Under the pieces are notes generated by a model. The model searched no databases. It worked only from the letters and a program-made list of their open reading frames with translations, and was not told the origin of the DNA. Both the position numbers and the translations under genes were made by a program. Source: an uncultured Massilia sp. (lineage in GTDB: Bacteria > Pseudomonadota > Gammaproteobacteria > Burkholderiales > Burkholderiaceae). From it: a DNA stretch of 64,000 bases. Each line of letters begins with the position of its first letter. The first letter of the stretch is position 1. This document shows positions 45,114-52,703 of this stretch, piece after piece. The DNA is taken from positions 1 through 64,000 of the forward strand of contig CAMLMV010000015.1 in assembly GCA_946481275.1 (NCBI GenBank), in the 5' to 3' direction.

Positions 45114-45804
45114 GGACGACCTCCAGCGTGCGCGCCGGCATGCCGTCCAGCACGCGGTTCAGCTGGCGCTCCAGCGCAATGCCGATGCCGACCATGCGGT
45201 TGCGGAAGACGTGGTGCATGGCCAGCGACGGCAGCGCCACCGACAGGCCAGCCGCCGTGTTGACGAGGGCCTTCGAGATGCCGCCCGCGAGCAGGGTCGG
45301 ATCGCCCATGCCGTTGAAGGCAATGACGTGGAAGGATTCGATCATGCCGATGACGGTGCCCAGCAGGCCGACGATCGGCGCGACCGTCGCGACGACATTC
45401 AGCGCATACGCCTTCTGCTGCTGCAGGCGCAGTTCGACGCCCGCCATCTCCGCCACGCGCACCGCCAGTTTTTCGGCGGGCAGGTGGCGTTGTTCGACCA
45501 TCCAGCCGAGGATGCGCGCGAGGCTGCTGTCGCCATCGGCCACGCGCTCGCGCAGCTGGTCGAAGCGTCCGGCGCGCCACAGCGTCTCGGCTTCGGCGGC
45601 CAAATCCGGCGGCGCCACCTTCACAAGGCGGAAGTTGACGAGCCGCTCGAACGTCACGGCCAGCGCCAGCACGGACAGCGCGCCGATCGCGACGATGCCC
45701 ATGCCGCCGTGCAGCAGTTCGGAAGCGATGTTCAGGCTCTGCGCATGGGCCGGGACGGCGGGCAGCAGCAGGCAATACAGGCCGAGGCGGCGGAATCGGG
45801 ACAT
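45103..45804 (-). CDS. exbB: MotA/TolQ/ExbB proton-channel family protein
   Basis: 233 residues from ATG at 45804, with GGAAG 5 bases upstream. An N-terminal hydrophobic signal-like segment (GLYCLLLPAVPAHAQ) precedes three membrane helices: GGMGIVAIGALSVLALAVTF; the VVATVAPIVGLLGTVIGMIE region, the ExbB/TolQ family hallmark; and a third (LVNTAAGLSVALPSLAMHHVF). It forms the proton-driven channel with ExbD. It lies 172 bases downstream of the GtrA gene with a possible terminator in between, so it probably has its own promoter. Confidence 0.92.
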   Translation of the reverse strand: MSRFRRLGLYCLLLPAVPAHAQSLNIASELLHGGMGIVAIGALSVLALAVTFERLVNFRLVKVAPPDLAAEAETLWRAGRFDQLRERVADGDSSLARILGWMVEQRHLPAEKLAVRVAEMAGVELRLQQQKAYALNVVATVAPIVGLLGTVIGMIESFHVIAFNGMGDPTLLAGGISKALVNTAAGLSVALPSLAMHHVFRNRMVGIGIALERQLNRVLDGMPARTLEVVHAH

Positions 45805-45935
45805 CGTCTTCCTTTCAATGAAAACAACAGATTCGCGCCAATGTAGCACAACCCGATCTTTGTTTGGAAACTAAATTACACAGAAAGAGCAATGAAAATT
45901 ACCAAGACATAGCAATCGAGAATGCCATACGCATG

Positions 45936-45954
45936 AAAAAGGCGCCGAAGCGTC
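45936..45954 (-). terminator. Possible terminator after the GtrA-ending operon
   Basis: On the minus strand GACGC-TTCG-GCGCC forms a short stem (one mismatch) with a stable TTCG loop, followed by five T residues, 23 bases past the GtrA stop. A wider inverted repeat (45900-45908 and 45952-45960, 9 perfect bases) overlaps it. Confidence 0.4.
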
Positions 45955-45976
45955 TTGGTATCCGTTGCGGTCCCGT

Positions 45977-46387
45977 TCAGCGGAAACTGAAATGCTTGTG
46001 CCCCAGATAGCTGGTGAACACGGGGACGACGACGCCGACCCCGTGCGCGATCTCGCGCGCGAACATCGTGATGCCCAGCGCCGGCAGAACCCATTTCACG
46101 AGCAGCATGCTGATCGCCCACGTCTGCGCAACGGCCACCACGTTCACGAGGATGAACCACCCGGCCGCGCGGTGCGTGGCCTGTTCGCTGTCGCGAAACA
46201 CGAACAGCTTGGCCAGCACGAACGCGGTGATCATGCCCGTGATGTACGCGCAGATGACGGCCGAGGAGAACGGCATCGCGCGGTTGTACAGGATGCGCGA
46301 GCCGAAGTTGACGGCGGCCGCGAAGCCGCCTGTCAGCAGGAACACCAGGAACTGGCGCGATGCGAAGGTGGACGCGACGCCGCTCAC
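45977..46387 (-). CDS. GtrA-family membrane protein
   Basis: 136 residues with four membrane helices, the GtrA layout: [63 protein letters not shown] and [26 protein letters not shown] at 46387 overlaps the upstream stop (GTGA), so translation is coupled. GtrA proteins are thought to move polyprenyl-phosphate sugars across the inner membrane; the mycobacterial member Rv3789 lies beside dprE1 in an arabinan locus. It is last in the seven-gene operon. Confidence 0.88.
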   Translation of the reverse strand: MSGVASTFASRQFLVFLLTGGFAAAVNFGSRILYNRAMPFSSAVICAYITGMITAFVLAKLFVFRDSEQATHRAAGWFILVNVVAVAQTWAISMLLVKWVLPALGITMFAREIAHGVGVVVPVFTSYLGHKHFSFR

Positions 46388-47673
46388 GCCCCGGCCTCGC
46401 GCGCCATCTTGCGGCCGAAGTCGATGCTCTCCGAGATGCCGCGGTCTTCCGGATAATAATACGACGTGTCCGCGACCCACAGCCCGCCCACCGGCAGCTT
46501 CGCGGGCGGCAGACGGTCGAGATAACCCGGCTCGCAGATCGGCTGCGCGTAGCGGTAACGGCTCGCGCGCATGTCGACGAAGTCCGCGTCCTTGAGCGAC
46601 GGATTGATCTTCATGAGGTAGCGCTTGACCTTGTCGAGGAAGGCCTGGTCGGGTTCCGCGAACTTCGGGTGCTCGCCGGGCATGTAGAACGGCACGTAGA
46701 CGATGTGCTGGTCGCCCATCGGTCGCAGGTTCGTGTATTCGACGAGGCCGGGGATGTCCATCTCCTCGTCGTTCGTGTTGAGCCAGAAGTTCTCCGTCAC
46801 GGGCTTCTTCAGCTTCGCGATCACGCACACGACGGCGATGTTCTTCTTGGAGCGGAATGCATCGAGCGTGGCGGGCGGCAGGTCGGGCATCACGCGCGGC
46901 ACGTACGGCAGCGGAATCGTGCTGATCACCTTGTCGAACGCCTCGAACTGGCCGCCCGCTTCCACGCCTTTCACTTTACCGTCCTCGATCACGACCTTCG
47001 TTGCCGGGGTCTTGAGGCGCACGATGCCGCCGTGCTTCTCGATGTCGGCGCGCATGGCTTCCAGCAGCGTCGCGGAACCGCCGTCCATGTAGCCCAGCTT
47101 TTCCTTGAACAGGTTGTAGCGCGAGCGGCCGATGCGGCGGATGCGGCTCCAGATCCACGCGGCCGACAGGTTGTTGCTGTAGTCGTAGAACTTGTAATCG
47201 AACAGGCGGCGCCACAGCACTTCCCACGCTTCCGCGCCGACGGCACCCTTGATCCAGCCGCTCGCCTCCACATGGTCCAGCGGCTTCCAGTCGTCGCGCT
47301 TGGTCGACAGGAACGCGTGCAGGCCATAGCGGAATTTGGCGCTGAAACCCAGACCGCGGAACTTCAGCAGCGCGACCGGGTTGCCCCATTCCTGCACCTC
47401 GCCCCGGAACCAGTAGCCCATCTTCGTCGCGACCCAGTGCATCTTCGACGACAGCCCCAGTTCGTCCAGCACCTTCAGGAAGGCGTGGTCGGAGATCGCG
47501 TGGAAGTGGTAGTAGCGCTCGATCGAGGTGCCGGAAAAATCGAAGTGCGCGGCCATGCCGCCCACGCGGTCGTCCGCTTCGTAGACGACGGGCTCATGGC
47601 CGTCGCGCGCCAGTTGGTAAGCCACGGCCAGGCCCATCGGCCCGGCCCCGAGGACGGCAATACGCTGCTTCAT
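46384..47673 (-). CDS. NAD(P)/FAD-dependent amine-oxidase-like oxidoreductase
   Basis: 429 residues. N-terminal FAD motif [22 protein letters not shown] and the second conserved part [17 protein letters not shown]; the C-terminal FAD contact is [21 protein letters not shown]. It belongs to the protoporphyrinogen-oxidase/UDP-galactopyranose-mutase-like group. In this glycan operon it may act on a sugar-nucleotide or lipid sugar, but the catalytic substrate cannot be deduced. It starts immediately after the epimerase stop and overlaps GtrA by 4 bases. Confidence 0.85.
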   Translation of the reverse strand: MKQRIAVLGAGPMGLAVAYQLARDGHEPVVYEADDRVGGMAAHFDFSGTSIERYYHFHAISDHAFLKVLDELGLSSKMHWVATKMGYWFRGEVQEWGNPVALLKFRGLGFSAKFRYGLHAFLSTKRDDWKPLDHVEASGWIKGAVGAEAWEVLWRRLFDYKFYDYSNNLSAAWIWSRIRRIGRSRYNLFKEKLGYMDGGSATLLEAMRADIEKHGGIVRLKTPATKVVIEDGKVKGVEAGGQFEAFDKVISTIPLPYVPRVMPDLPPATLDAFRSKKNIAVVCVIAKLKKPVTENFWLNTNDEEMDIPGLVEYTNLRPMGDQHIVYVPFYMPGEHPKFAEPDQAFLDKVKRYLMKINPSLKDADFVDMRASRYRYAQPICEPGYLDRLPPAKLPVGGLWVADTSYYYPEDRGISESIDFGRKMAREAGA

Positions 47674-48618
47674 TCAGAACTCCAGGACGACGTTGCTGTA
47701 TTTGGGATCGTTGAAGGTCTCGTCGATGGCCTTCGCGAACGGGGTGCTGCGTACCTTGAACATGCCGGGCCAGTCGATGACCTCGAAGCTGTCGCGCGCG
47801 ACGAGCGCCGCCAGCTGCTGCGTCGTGAACGGCGGGTTGCTGTCGAACTTGCCCCATACCCAGAGCAGCGCGTAGAACAGGCTGTACGGGATCTTCACGA
47901 TCGGCGTCTTCGAACGGGTCACGCGCTTGATCTCGCGGATGATGTCGATGTAGTCGACTTCCTCGTGGCCCGAGATGTTGTAGACGCCCGTGATGGACGA
48001 ATCCTCGATGCAGCCGATGATGACGTTGCAGAAGTCGCCCACGTACAGGGGCTGGCGCATGTAGCGGCCATGGCCCGGGATCGGGAACACGGGCACCTTG
48101 TTCATGAAGCGCGACAGCCAGCCCAGGTGCTTGCGGTCGAACCAGCCGAACATCAGGGTCGGGCGCAGTATGGGGCAAGGAATGCCGCTCGCCAGCACCA
48201 TCGCTTCCTGCTCGCGCTTCGAACGCGTGTAGAAATCGTCGGCCACCGACACGACGACGGACGAGCTGATCGCGACGAGGCGCGTGTTCGGCTGCCGCTT
48301 GATGATGTCGAGCTGGAGGCGTGTGGCGTCGACGTTGTTGCGCACGAAGTCGTTCCAGTCGTTGCCGCCGATCTGCGCCTGCAGCATGACGACGGTGGAA
48401 CCGTCCGTGAAGTGGCGCGACCACTCGCCCGGCTCGGCGAGATCGGCGTATTCGACGGTGATGTCGGGTTGGACCTGGCGCAGCACGTCGAGGTTGGCGC
48501 GGTGCTTGTCCAGCACGACGATGTTACGGTAGCCGCGCGCCTGCAGGCGCGCGATGAGGTTCTGTCCCACCAGCCCGGCGCCGCCGGGCAGGATGATCTT
48601 GCGGTTCAAATCGGTCAT
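47674..48618 (-). CDS. NAD-dependent epimerase/dehydratase (extended SDR)
   Basis: 314 residues. Glycine-rich motif LPGGAGLVGQNLIARLQARGY (GxxGxxG), Ser region LVAISSSVVVS, and the active site YTRSKREQE (YxxxK). Likely a sugar-nucleotide or lipid-sugar epimerase/reductase in the glycan operon. The start ATG at 48618 overlaps the stop of the membrane-protein gene by 4 bases, and its stop touches the next ATG. Substrate unknown. Confidence 0.87.
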   Translation of the reverse strand: MTDLNRKIILPGGAGLVGQNLIARLQARGYRNIVVLDKHRANLDVLRQVQPDITVEYADLAEPGEWSRHFTDGSTVVMLQAQIGGNDWNDFVRNNVDATRLQLDIIKRQPNTRLVAISSSVVVSVADDFYTRSKREQEAMVLASGIPCPILRPTLMFGWFDRKHLGWLSRFMNKVPVFPIPGHGRYMRQPLYVGDFCNVIIGCIEDSSITGVYNISGHEEVDYIDIIREIKRVTRSKTPIVKIPYSLFYALLWVWGKFDSNPPFTTQQLAALVARDSFEVIDWPGMFKVRSTPFAKAIDETFNDPKYSNVVLEF

Positions 48619-50654
48619 GGGTTGTCCTTCCTGATTCCGTACAGCGACAGGCCGAGCAGGCGCGTGTCCGGCGACATGCCGAACTGCTGCGGTGACGTCG
48701 GTTTGTCGATCCTGAATTCGATGTGCTGGGCGGCCGTCGGCTCGGGGCCGAGATCCAGCGTGAAACGGTGGCGGACTTCGATAAAGTTCCAGGTTGCCGT
48801 GCCGGCCGGTTTGCCGTTCGCAAAGGCCTGCACGTCCAGGCGCACTTCGCCGTTCGGCACGAAGCTGCCGAAGTCGAAGGTCAGCATGCGGCCGCGCGCC
48901 GGGTCCGCCGGCAGGTTGAGCTCGACCACGGGACCGTCCGACCACACGAAGTCGCCTTCGAGCTTGGACCAGCCCTTGCCGAGGATCTGGCGGAAATAAT
49001 CCGGCGCGTCCTTCACGGTCAGGTAGGACGCATGGCGCGGCGGCACGCCCTTGCGGTACAGCGCGAGACCGAACGCCTCGACGTCGCCCTCGCCCCGTTC
49101 CGCGTTCGGCGCCTCGACCTGGTGCACGTCGAAGCGGCGGTTGTGCGCGATTTCGTCCGGTGTGCACTTGGCGGGTTTCGTGTTCGAGATATGCCAGTTG
49201 TCGTTCACGCACACGAGGTCCACGTGCTGGCGCTTCGCATACGCCTGCAGGCCCAGCGTATTGCCCCAGATGACGCCCCACGTGCGCGGATCCTGCTCGA
49301 GGTCCAGCACGATGCGGCCTTCGCCGGGCAGCGCGCGCAGCTTGTCGTACAGGTGCACGACGCCGGGCTGGTTGTAGAAGACTTCGTACATCGGCGCCTG
49401 GCGCACCCAGTGCCACGAACCGGCCAGCGCCGCTACCGTCAGCACGCCAGCGGCCATGTTGCCGACGCGGCTACCCAGCGCGCGGCACGCATACAGTACG
49501 ACGAGCGCCGCGCACATCGCGGGCACCGCGTAATAGAAGATGGCGATGTAGACCTGATTCAGGTCGTCCACGCCGGCCTTGGCGTAGTACAGCACGGCGA
49601 ACGTCGCGGCGAAGAACGTGACGGCCAGCGCGCGCGCACCGCGCACGAAGTCCGAGCGGGACGAGTCGACGCGCTTGTCCTTCAGCAGGAACACGGCAAG
49701 CAACGGCACGGCCAACAGCCCCCACATCGACGCGAAGCCGAGGCGCCAGTACACGCCGACGAACTTCAGCGCGGCGGGAAGGTGATTGCCCTTGTTGCCG
49801 CGGCCGAACTTGAAGTAGTCCCACAAGGGGCCCGGCCACTCCGTGACGGTGGCGATCAGCAGCGGGACGAAGAACAGGAACAGGATGCCGCATGCCACGC
49901 GGATGTCGGCGCGGTTGCGCGCGAACCAGGCGCGCGACAGCACGCGCAGCGAACGGTCGTCGCGCGACAGGCGCCGGTTCGCGACGAGCACGACGATGAG
50001 CGTCAGGCCCAGCATCGGAATGAAGGACGCGTGCCCGTTGATCAGGAAGCCGCTGGAGACGGCGAGCGCCTTCAGCGTGTCGGTCCGGCCGTACACGAGC
50101 GGCGCGATCGCGACGACCATCGCCGCGTATGGGAAGAAGTACAGGTGCGGGAACCAGATGCCGTTGACGATCGCGTAGTCGCTGATTGCTGCGCCCAGCA
50201 CGAGCAGCGCCGTGAACAGCAGCGCCGGCGCGAGCGAACCCGTGATGCGGCGCACCATTGCGCAGATGAGCACCATCCAGCCGGCGTTGTACAGGATCCC
50301 GCCCAGCAGTTGGCCGGACAGCGGCGAGGGCACGAGGTGCAGCCAGTCGTGGAATATCAGTTCCCCGAAGGCCAGCACGTACAGGATCGCCGGGCCGGGG
50401 TGGTTAAAGCCGACGCGCGAATAATTACCGTAGATGAGGTGCAGCCGCTTGGCGTCCTGGATCAGCAGGCTGTTGGCGGCGAAGTCGCCCACCTCGCGGT
50501 TCACGTGACGCAGCATGTTCCATTCGAGGCCGGCCAGTGCGGCGACGATCAGCAGAAACAGGACGGCCCAGATGAGCAAGGACGGCGCCGCGTGCGTGGC
50601 GGGCGCGGACAGGGTGCCGTGGCGAGGAAGTTCTCGGGTATCCATCATATGCAT
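48615..50654 (-). CDS. Multi-spanning membrane protein, GT-C-like glycosyltransferase candidate
   Basis: 679 residues: about 11 or 12 hydrophobic segments in the first 430 residues, then a soluble C-terminal part of about 230 residues, predicted beta-rich (VRLDVQAFANGKPAGTATWNF, LLGLSLYGI). The first outer loop has NREVGDFAANSLLIQDAKRL and the motif GFNHPGPAILYVLAFGE, resembling lipid-sugar-dependent GT-C transferases; the catalytic Asp would be in VGDF. A beta module at the C-terminus also occurs in arabinosyltransferases of the Emb type. Start ATG at 50654; ATGs at 50648 and 50645 are possible. Identity as a transferase is inferred from topology and context. Confidence 0.6.
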   Translation of the reverse strand: MHMMDTRELPRHGTLSAPATHAAPSLLIWAVLFLLIVAALAGLEWNMLRHVNREVGDFAANSLLIQDAKRLHLIYGNYSRVGFNHPGPAILYVLAFGELIFHDWLHLVPSPLSGQLLGGILYNAGWMVLICAMVRRITGSLAPALLFTALLVLGAAISDYAIVNGIWFPHLYFFPYAAMVVAIAPLVYGRTDTLKALAVSSGFLINGHASFIPMLGLTLIVVLVANRRLSRDDRSLRVLSRAWFARNRADIRVACGILFLFFVPLLIATVTEWPGPLWDYFKFGRGNKGNHLPAALKFVGVYWRLGFASMWGLLAVPLLAVFLLKDKRVDSSRSDFVRGARALAVTFFAATFAVLYYAKAGVDDLNQVYIAIFYYAVPAMCAALVVLYACRALGSRVGNMAAGVLTVAALAGSWHWVRQAPMYEVFYNQPGVVHLYDKLRALPGEGRIVLDLEQDPRTWGVIWGNTLGLQAYAKRQHVDLVCVNDNWHISNTKPAKCTPDEIAHNRRFDVHQVEAPNAERGEGDVEAFGLALYRKGVPPRHASYLTVKDAPDYFRQILGKGWSKLEGDFVWSDGPVVELNLPADPARGRMLTFDFGSFVPNGEVRLDVQAFANGKPAGTATWNFIEVRHRFTLDLGPEPTAAQHIEFRIDKPTSPQQFGMSPDTRLLGLSLYGIRKDNP

Positions 50655-50659
50655 CTCGC

Positions 50660-51406
50660 TCAGATGTTCATTTTGTTGAAGACGAACGCCGGCAGGTGGC
50701 GGATGATCATCATGATCACGAACCACTTGCCCGGCGCGTACACGACCGGTTTGCCGGCGGCCGATCCATCCACGATCTGGCGCGCCACCTGCTCGACGGG
50801 CGCAAGGCCCTTCTGCGGCAGGTGCGCCGTCATCGGGGTCGCCGTCGGTCCCGGCTTGACCAGCACGACCTTCAGCGCGCTGCCGCTGCCGGCCAGGCGG
50901 TGCTGCAGGCCCTGCGCGTAGCGCGTGACGAGGCCCTTCGCGGCGCCGTACACGTAGTTCGAGCGGCGGCCGCGGTCGCCCGCGACGGAACCGATGATCG
51001 TGATGACGCCACCCACGGGTTCCATGTGGCCGGCGAACGCTTCCGCGAACAGCACGGGCGACACGCCGTTGACATCCAGCGCCTCGTACGCGGCGCCGAG
51101 GTCGCGCTGGCATTGCTGCTGGTCCGGCAGCGAGCCGTGCGCGATCAGCACTTGCTGCGGCATCCCATCCGCGACGATGCCGTCGGCAAGCAGCCGGATT
51201 GCACGGGGATCGGAAAAGTCGACGGTGCGGACAAGCACGGTGGCACCGCGCACGCGCAGGTCCGCGGCCACGCGTTCCAGGCGGCCCGCGTCGCGGCCGA
51301 CGAGCGTCAACGCAACCGGGCCCTTGGCCGCCCACAGGCGCGCGCAATGCTCGGCGATCGAAGAGGTCGCACCGACGATCACGATGCGTTGGAGGGAATC
51401 CGGCAT
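50660..51406 (-). CDS. SDR oxidoreductase, DprE2-like
   Basis: 248 residues. Dinucleotide motif IVGATSSIAEHCARLWAAKG and active site YVYGAAKGLVTRYAQGL (YxxxK), with the catalytic Ser in IIGSVAGDRG. The GATSSIA motif is typical of DprE2 and close relatives. DprE2 reduces the 2-keto intermediate made by DprE1 to decaprenylphosphoryl-arabinose. It follows the DprE1-like gene with a single base between, as dprE1-dprE2 do in mycobacteria. Confidence 0.82.
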   Translation of the reverse strand: MPDSLQRIVIVGATSSIAEHCARLWAAKGPVALTLVGRDAGRLERVAADLRVRGATVLVRTVDFSDPRAIRLLADGIVADGMPQQVLIAHGSLPDQQQCQRDLGAAYEALDVNGVSPVLFAEAFAGHMEPVGGVITIIGSVAGDRGRRSNYVYGAAKGLVTRYAQGLQHRLAGSGSALKVVLVKPGPTATPMTAHLPQKGLAPVEQVARQIVDGSAAGKPVVYAPGKWFVIMMIIRHLPAFVFNKMNI

Positions 51407-51407
51407 A

Positions 51408-52703
51408 TCAGCTTCCTATCAGACGGCGCGACATCGACGAGCTGATGCCCGGGTCGCGATATTGCAAGAATTCGGCCAGGCGCGGGTAGCCCGATTCGAA
51501 GAGGTCGCGCGGCATGCGCGCATCCTTGGCCGCGTAGATGCGCCCGCCCGCGTCGCGCACGATGGCGTCCAGGCGTTCGAACAGCGCGTTCGTTTGCGCG
51601 CCGCGGTTCGGAAAATCCAGCGCCAGCGTGACGCCCGGCCGCGGAAAACTCATCATGCCGCGGCTCGCGCGGTCGCCGAACGTTTTCAGGACGGCCAGGA
51701 ACGAGCCCTGCCCCGAGGCCTTGATCGCGCCAAGCATCGCCTGGATCGCGGCGCGCCCGGCCTCGCGCGGCACGACGCTCTGGTACTGGTAAAACCCGCG
51801 CGGGCCGTACATGCGGTTCCAGTCGTGCAGGTTGTCCAGCGGGTACGTGTACTTCTCGAAGTGCGCGATGGCGTAGCCGGCCTTCCACGCGTTGGCGCGG
51901 AAATAGGTCTCGTTGAACGCGCGCAGCGACAGGCCGTTCACGAGCGACACGGGCGGCACGAACGGCACGCGCTTCGGTTTGCGGCCCGACTGGGCTTCGC
52001 GGTCGGGGATCCCGGCGAGGTTCGCGCGGAAGAACAGGCCGCGGCCGATGCCGGACAGGCAGTCGACCCACGACACCGTCTGCTCCCAGCCCGCCTCGGA
52101 GCTGTCGGCCAGCGCGAAGAATTCGTCGAGGTTGCGGTACGGGACCGTGTCCGTCACGAGCCACGGGCCGGAGACTCTCCTTAGCTGCAGCTCGGCCTCG
52201 ACGATCACGCCCGTCAGCCCCATGCCGCCGACCGTCGCGGCGAACCAGCCCGGTTCGGCGTCCGGGCCGCAATCGATCACGCGGCCGTCCGTGCGCGCGA
52301 GGCGCAGCGCGAGTACATGGTCGCCGAAGGAACCCAGCACGTGGTGGTTCTTGCCGTGGACGTCGTTGGCGATGGCGCCGCCGACCGTGATCATCTGCGT
52401 GCCGGGCGTGACCGGCAGCAGCCAGCCGTGGGCGATGCTCATGCGCTGGATGTCGCGCAGCAGCACGCCGGCCTCGCAGCGCAGCCGGCCGGTGGCGGGG
52501 TCGAAGGCGATGAAGCGGTCCAGGCCCGTCATGCGCCACAGGCGGCCGTCCGGGTTCAGGCACACGTCGCCATAGCTGCGCGCATTGCCCTGCGCGAGGC
52601 CGCGGCTGCCCGCCACGCTGCGCACGGCCTGGTCGCGGTCTGACAGGGGGACCAGGTCGTGTTCGTGGCTGTCCAGCCTTCCCCACGACGACACTCTTAC
52701 CAT
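51408..52703 (-). CDS. FAD-binding oxidoreductase, DprE1-like
   Basis: 431 residues. VAO-type FAD domain (SRGLAQGNARSYGDVCLN, GTQMITVGGAIANDVHGKNHH, GGMGLTGVIVEAELQL) and a C-terminal part closely patterned on DprE1 (GGRIYAAKDARMPRDLFESGYP). DprE1 oxidises decaprenylphosphoryl-ribose at C2. At the position of the benzothiazinone-reactive Cys387 of the mycobacterial enzyme (ICVDFP) this protein has LALDFP, that is Ala. ATG at 52703 overlaps the UbiA gene end by 7 bases. The lipid and sugar actually used are not known. Confidence 0.85.
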   Translation of the reverse strand: MVRVSSWGRLDSHEHDLVPLSDRDQAVRSVAGSRGLAQGNARSYGDVCLNPDGRLWRMTGLDRFIAFDPATGRLRCEAGVLLRDIQRMSIAHGWLLPVTPGTQMITVGGAIANDVHGKNHHVLGSFGDHVLALRLARTDGRVIDCGPDAEPGWFAATVGGMGLTGVIVEAELQLRRVSGPWLVTDTVPYRNLDEFFALADSSEAGWEQTVSWVDCLSGIGRGLFFRANLAGIPDREAQSGRKPKRVPFVPPVSLVNGLSLRAFNETYFRANAWKAGYAIAHFEKYTYPLDNLHDWNRMYGPRGFYQYQSVVPREAGRAAIQAMLGAIKASGQGSFLAVLKTFGDRASRGMMSFPRPGVTLALDFPNRGAQTNALFERLDAIVRDAGGRIYAAKDARMPRDLFESGYPRLAEFLQYRDPGISSSMSRRLIGS

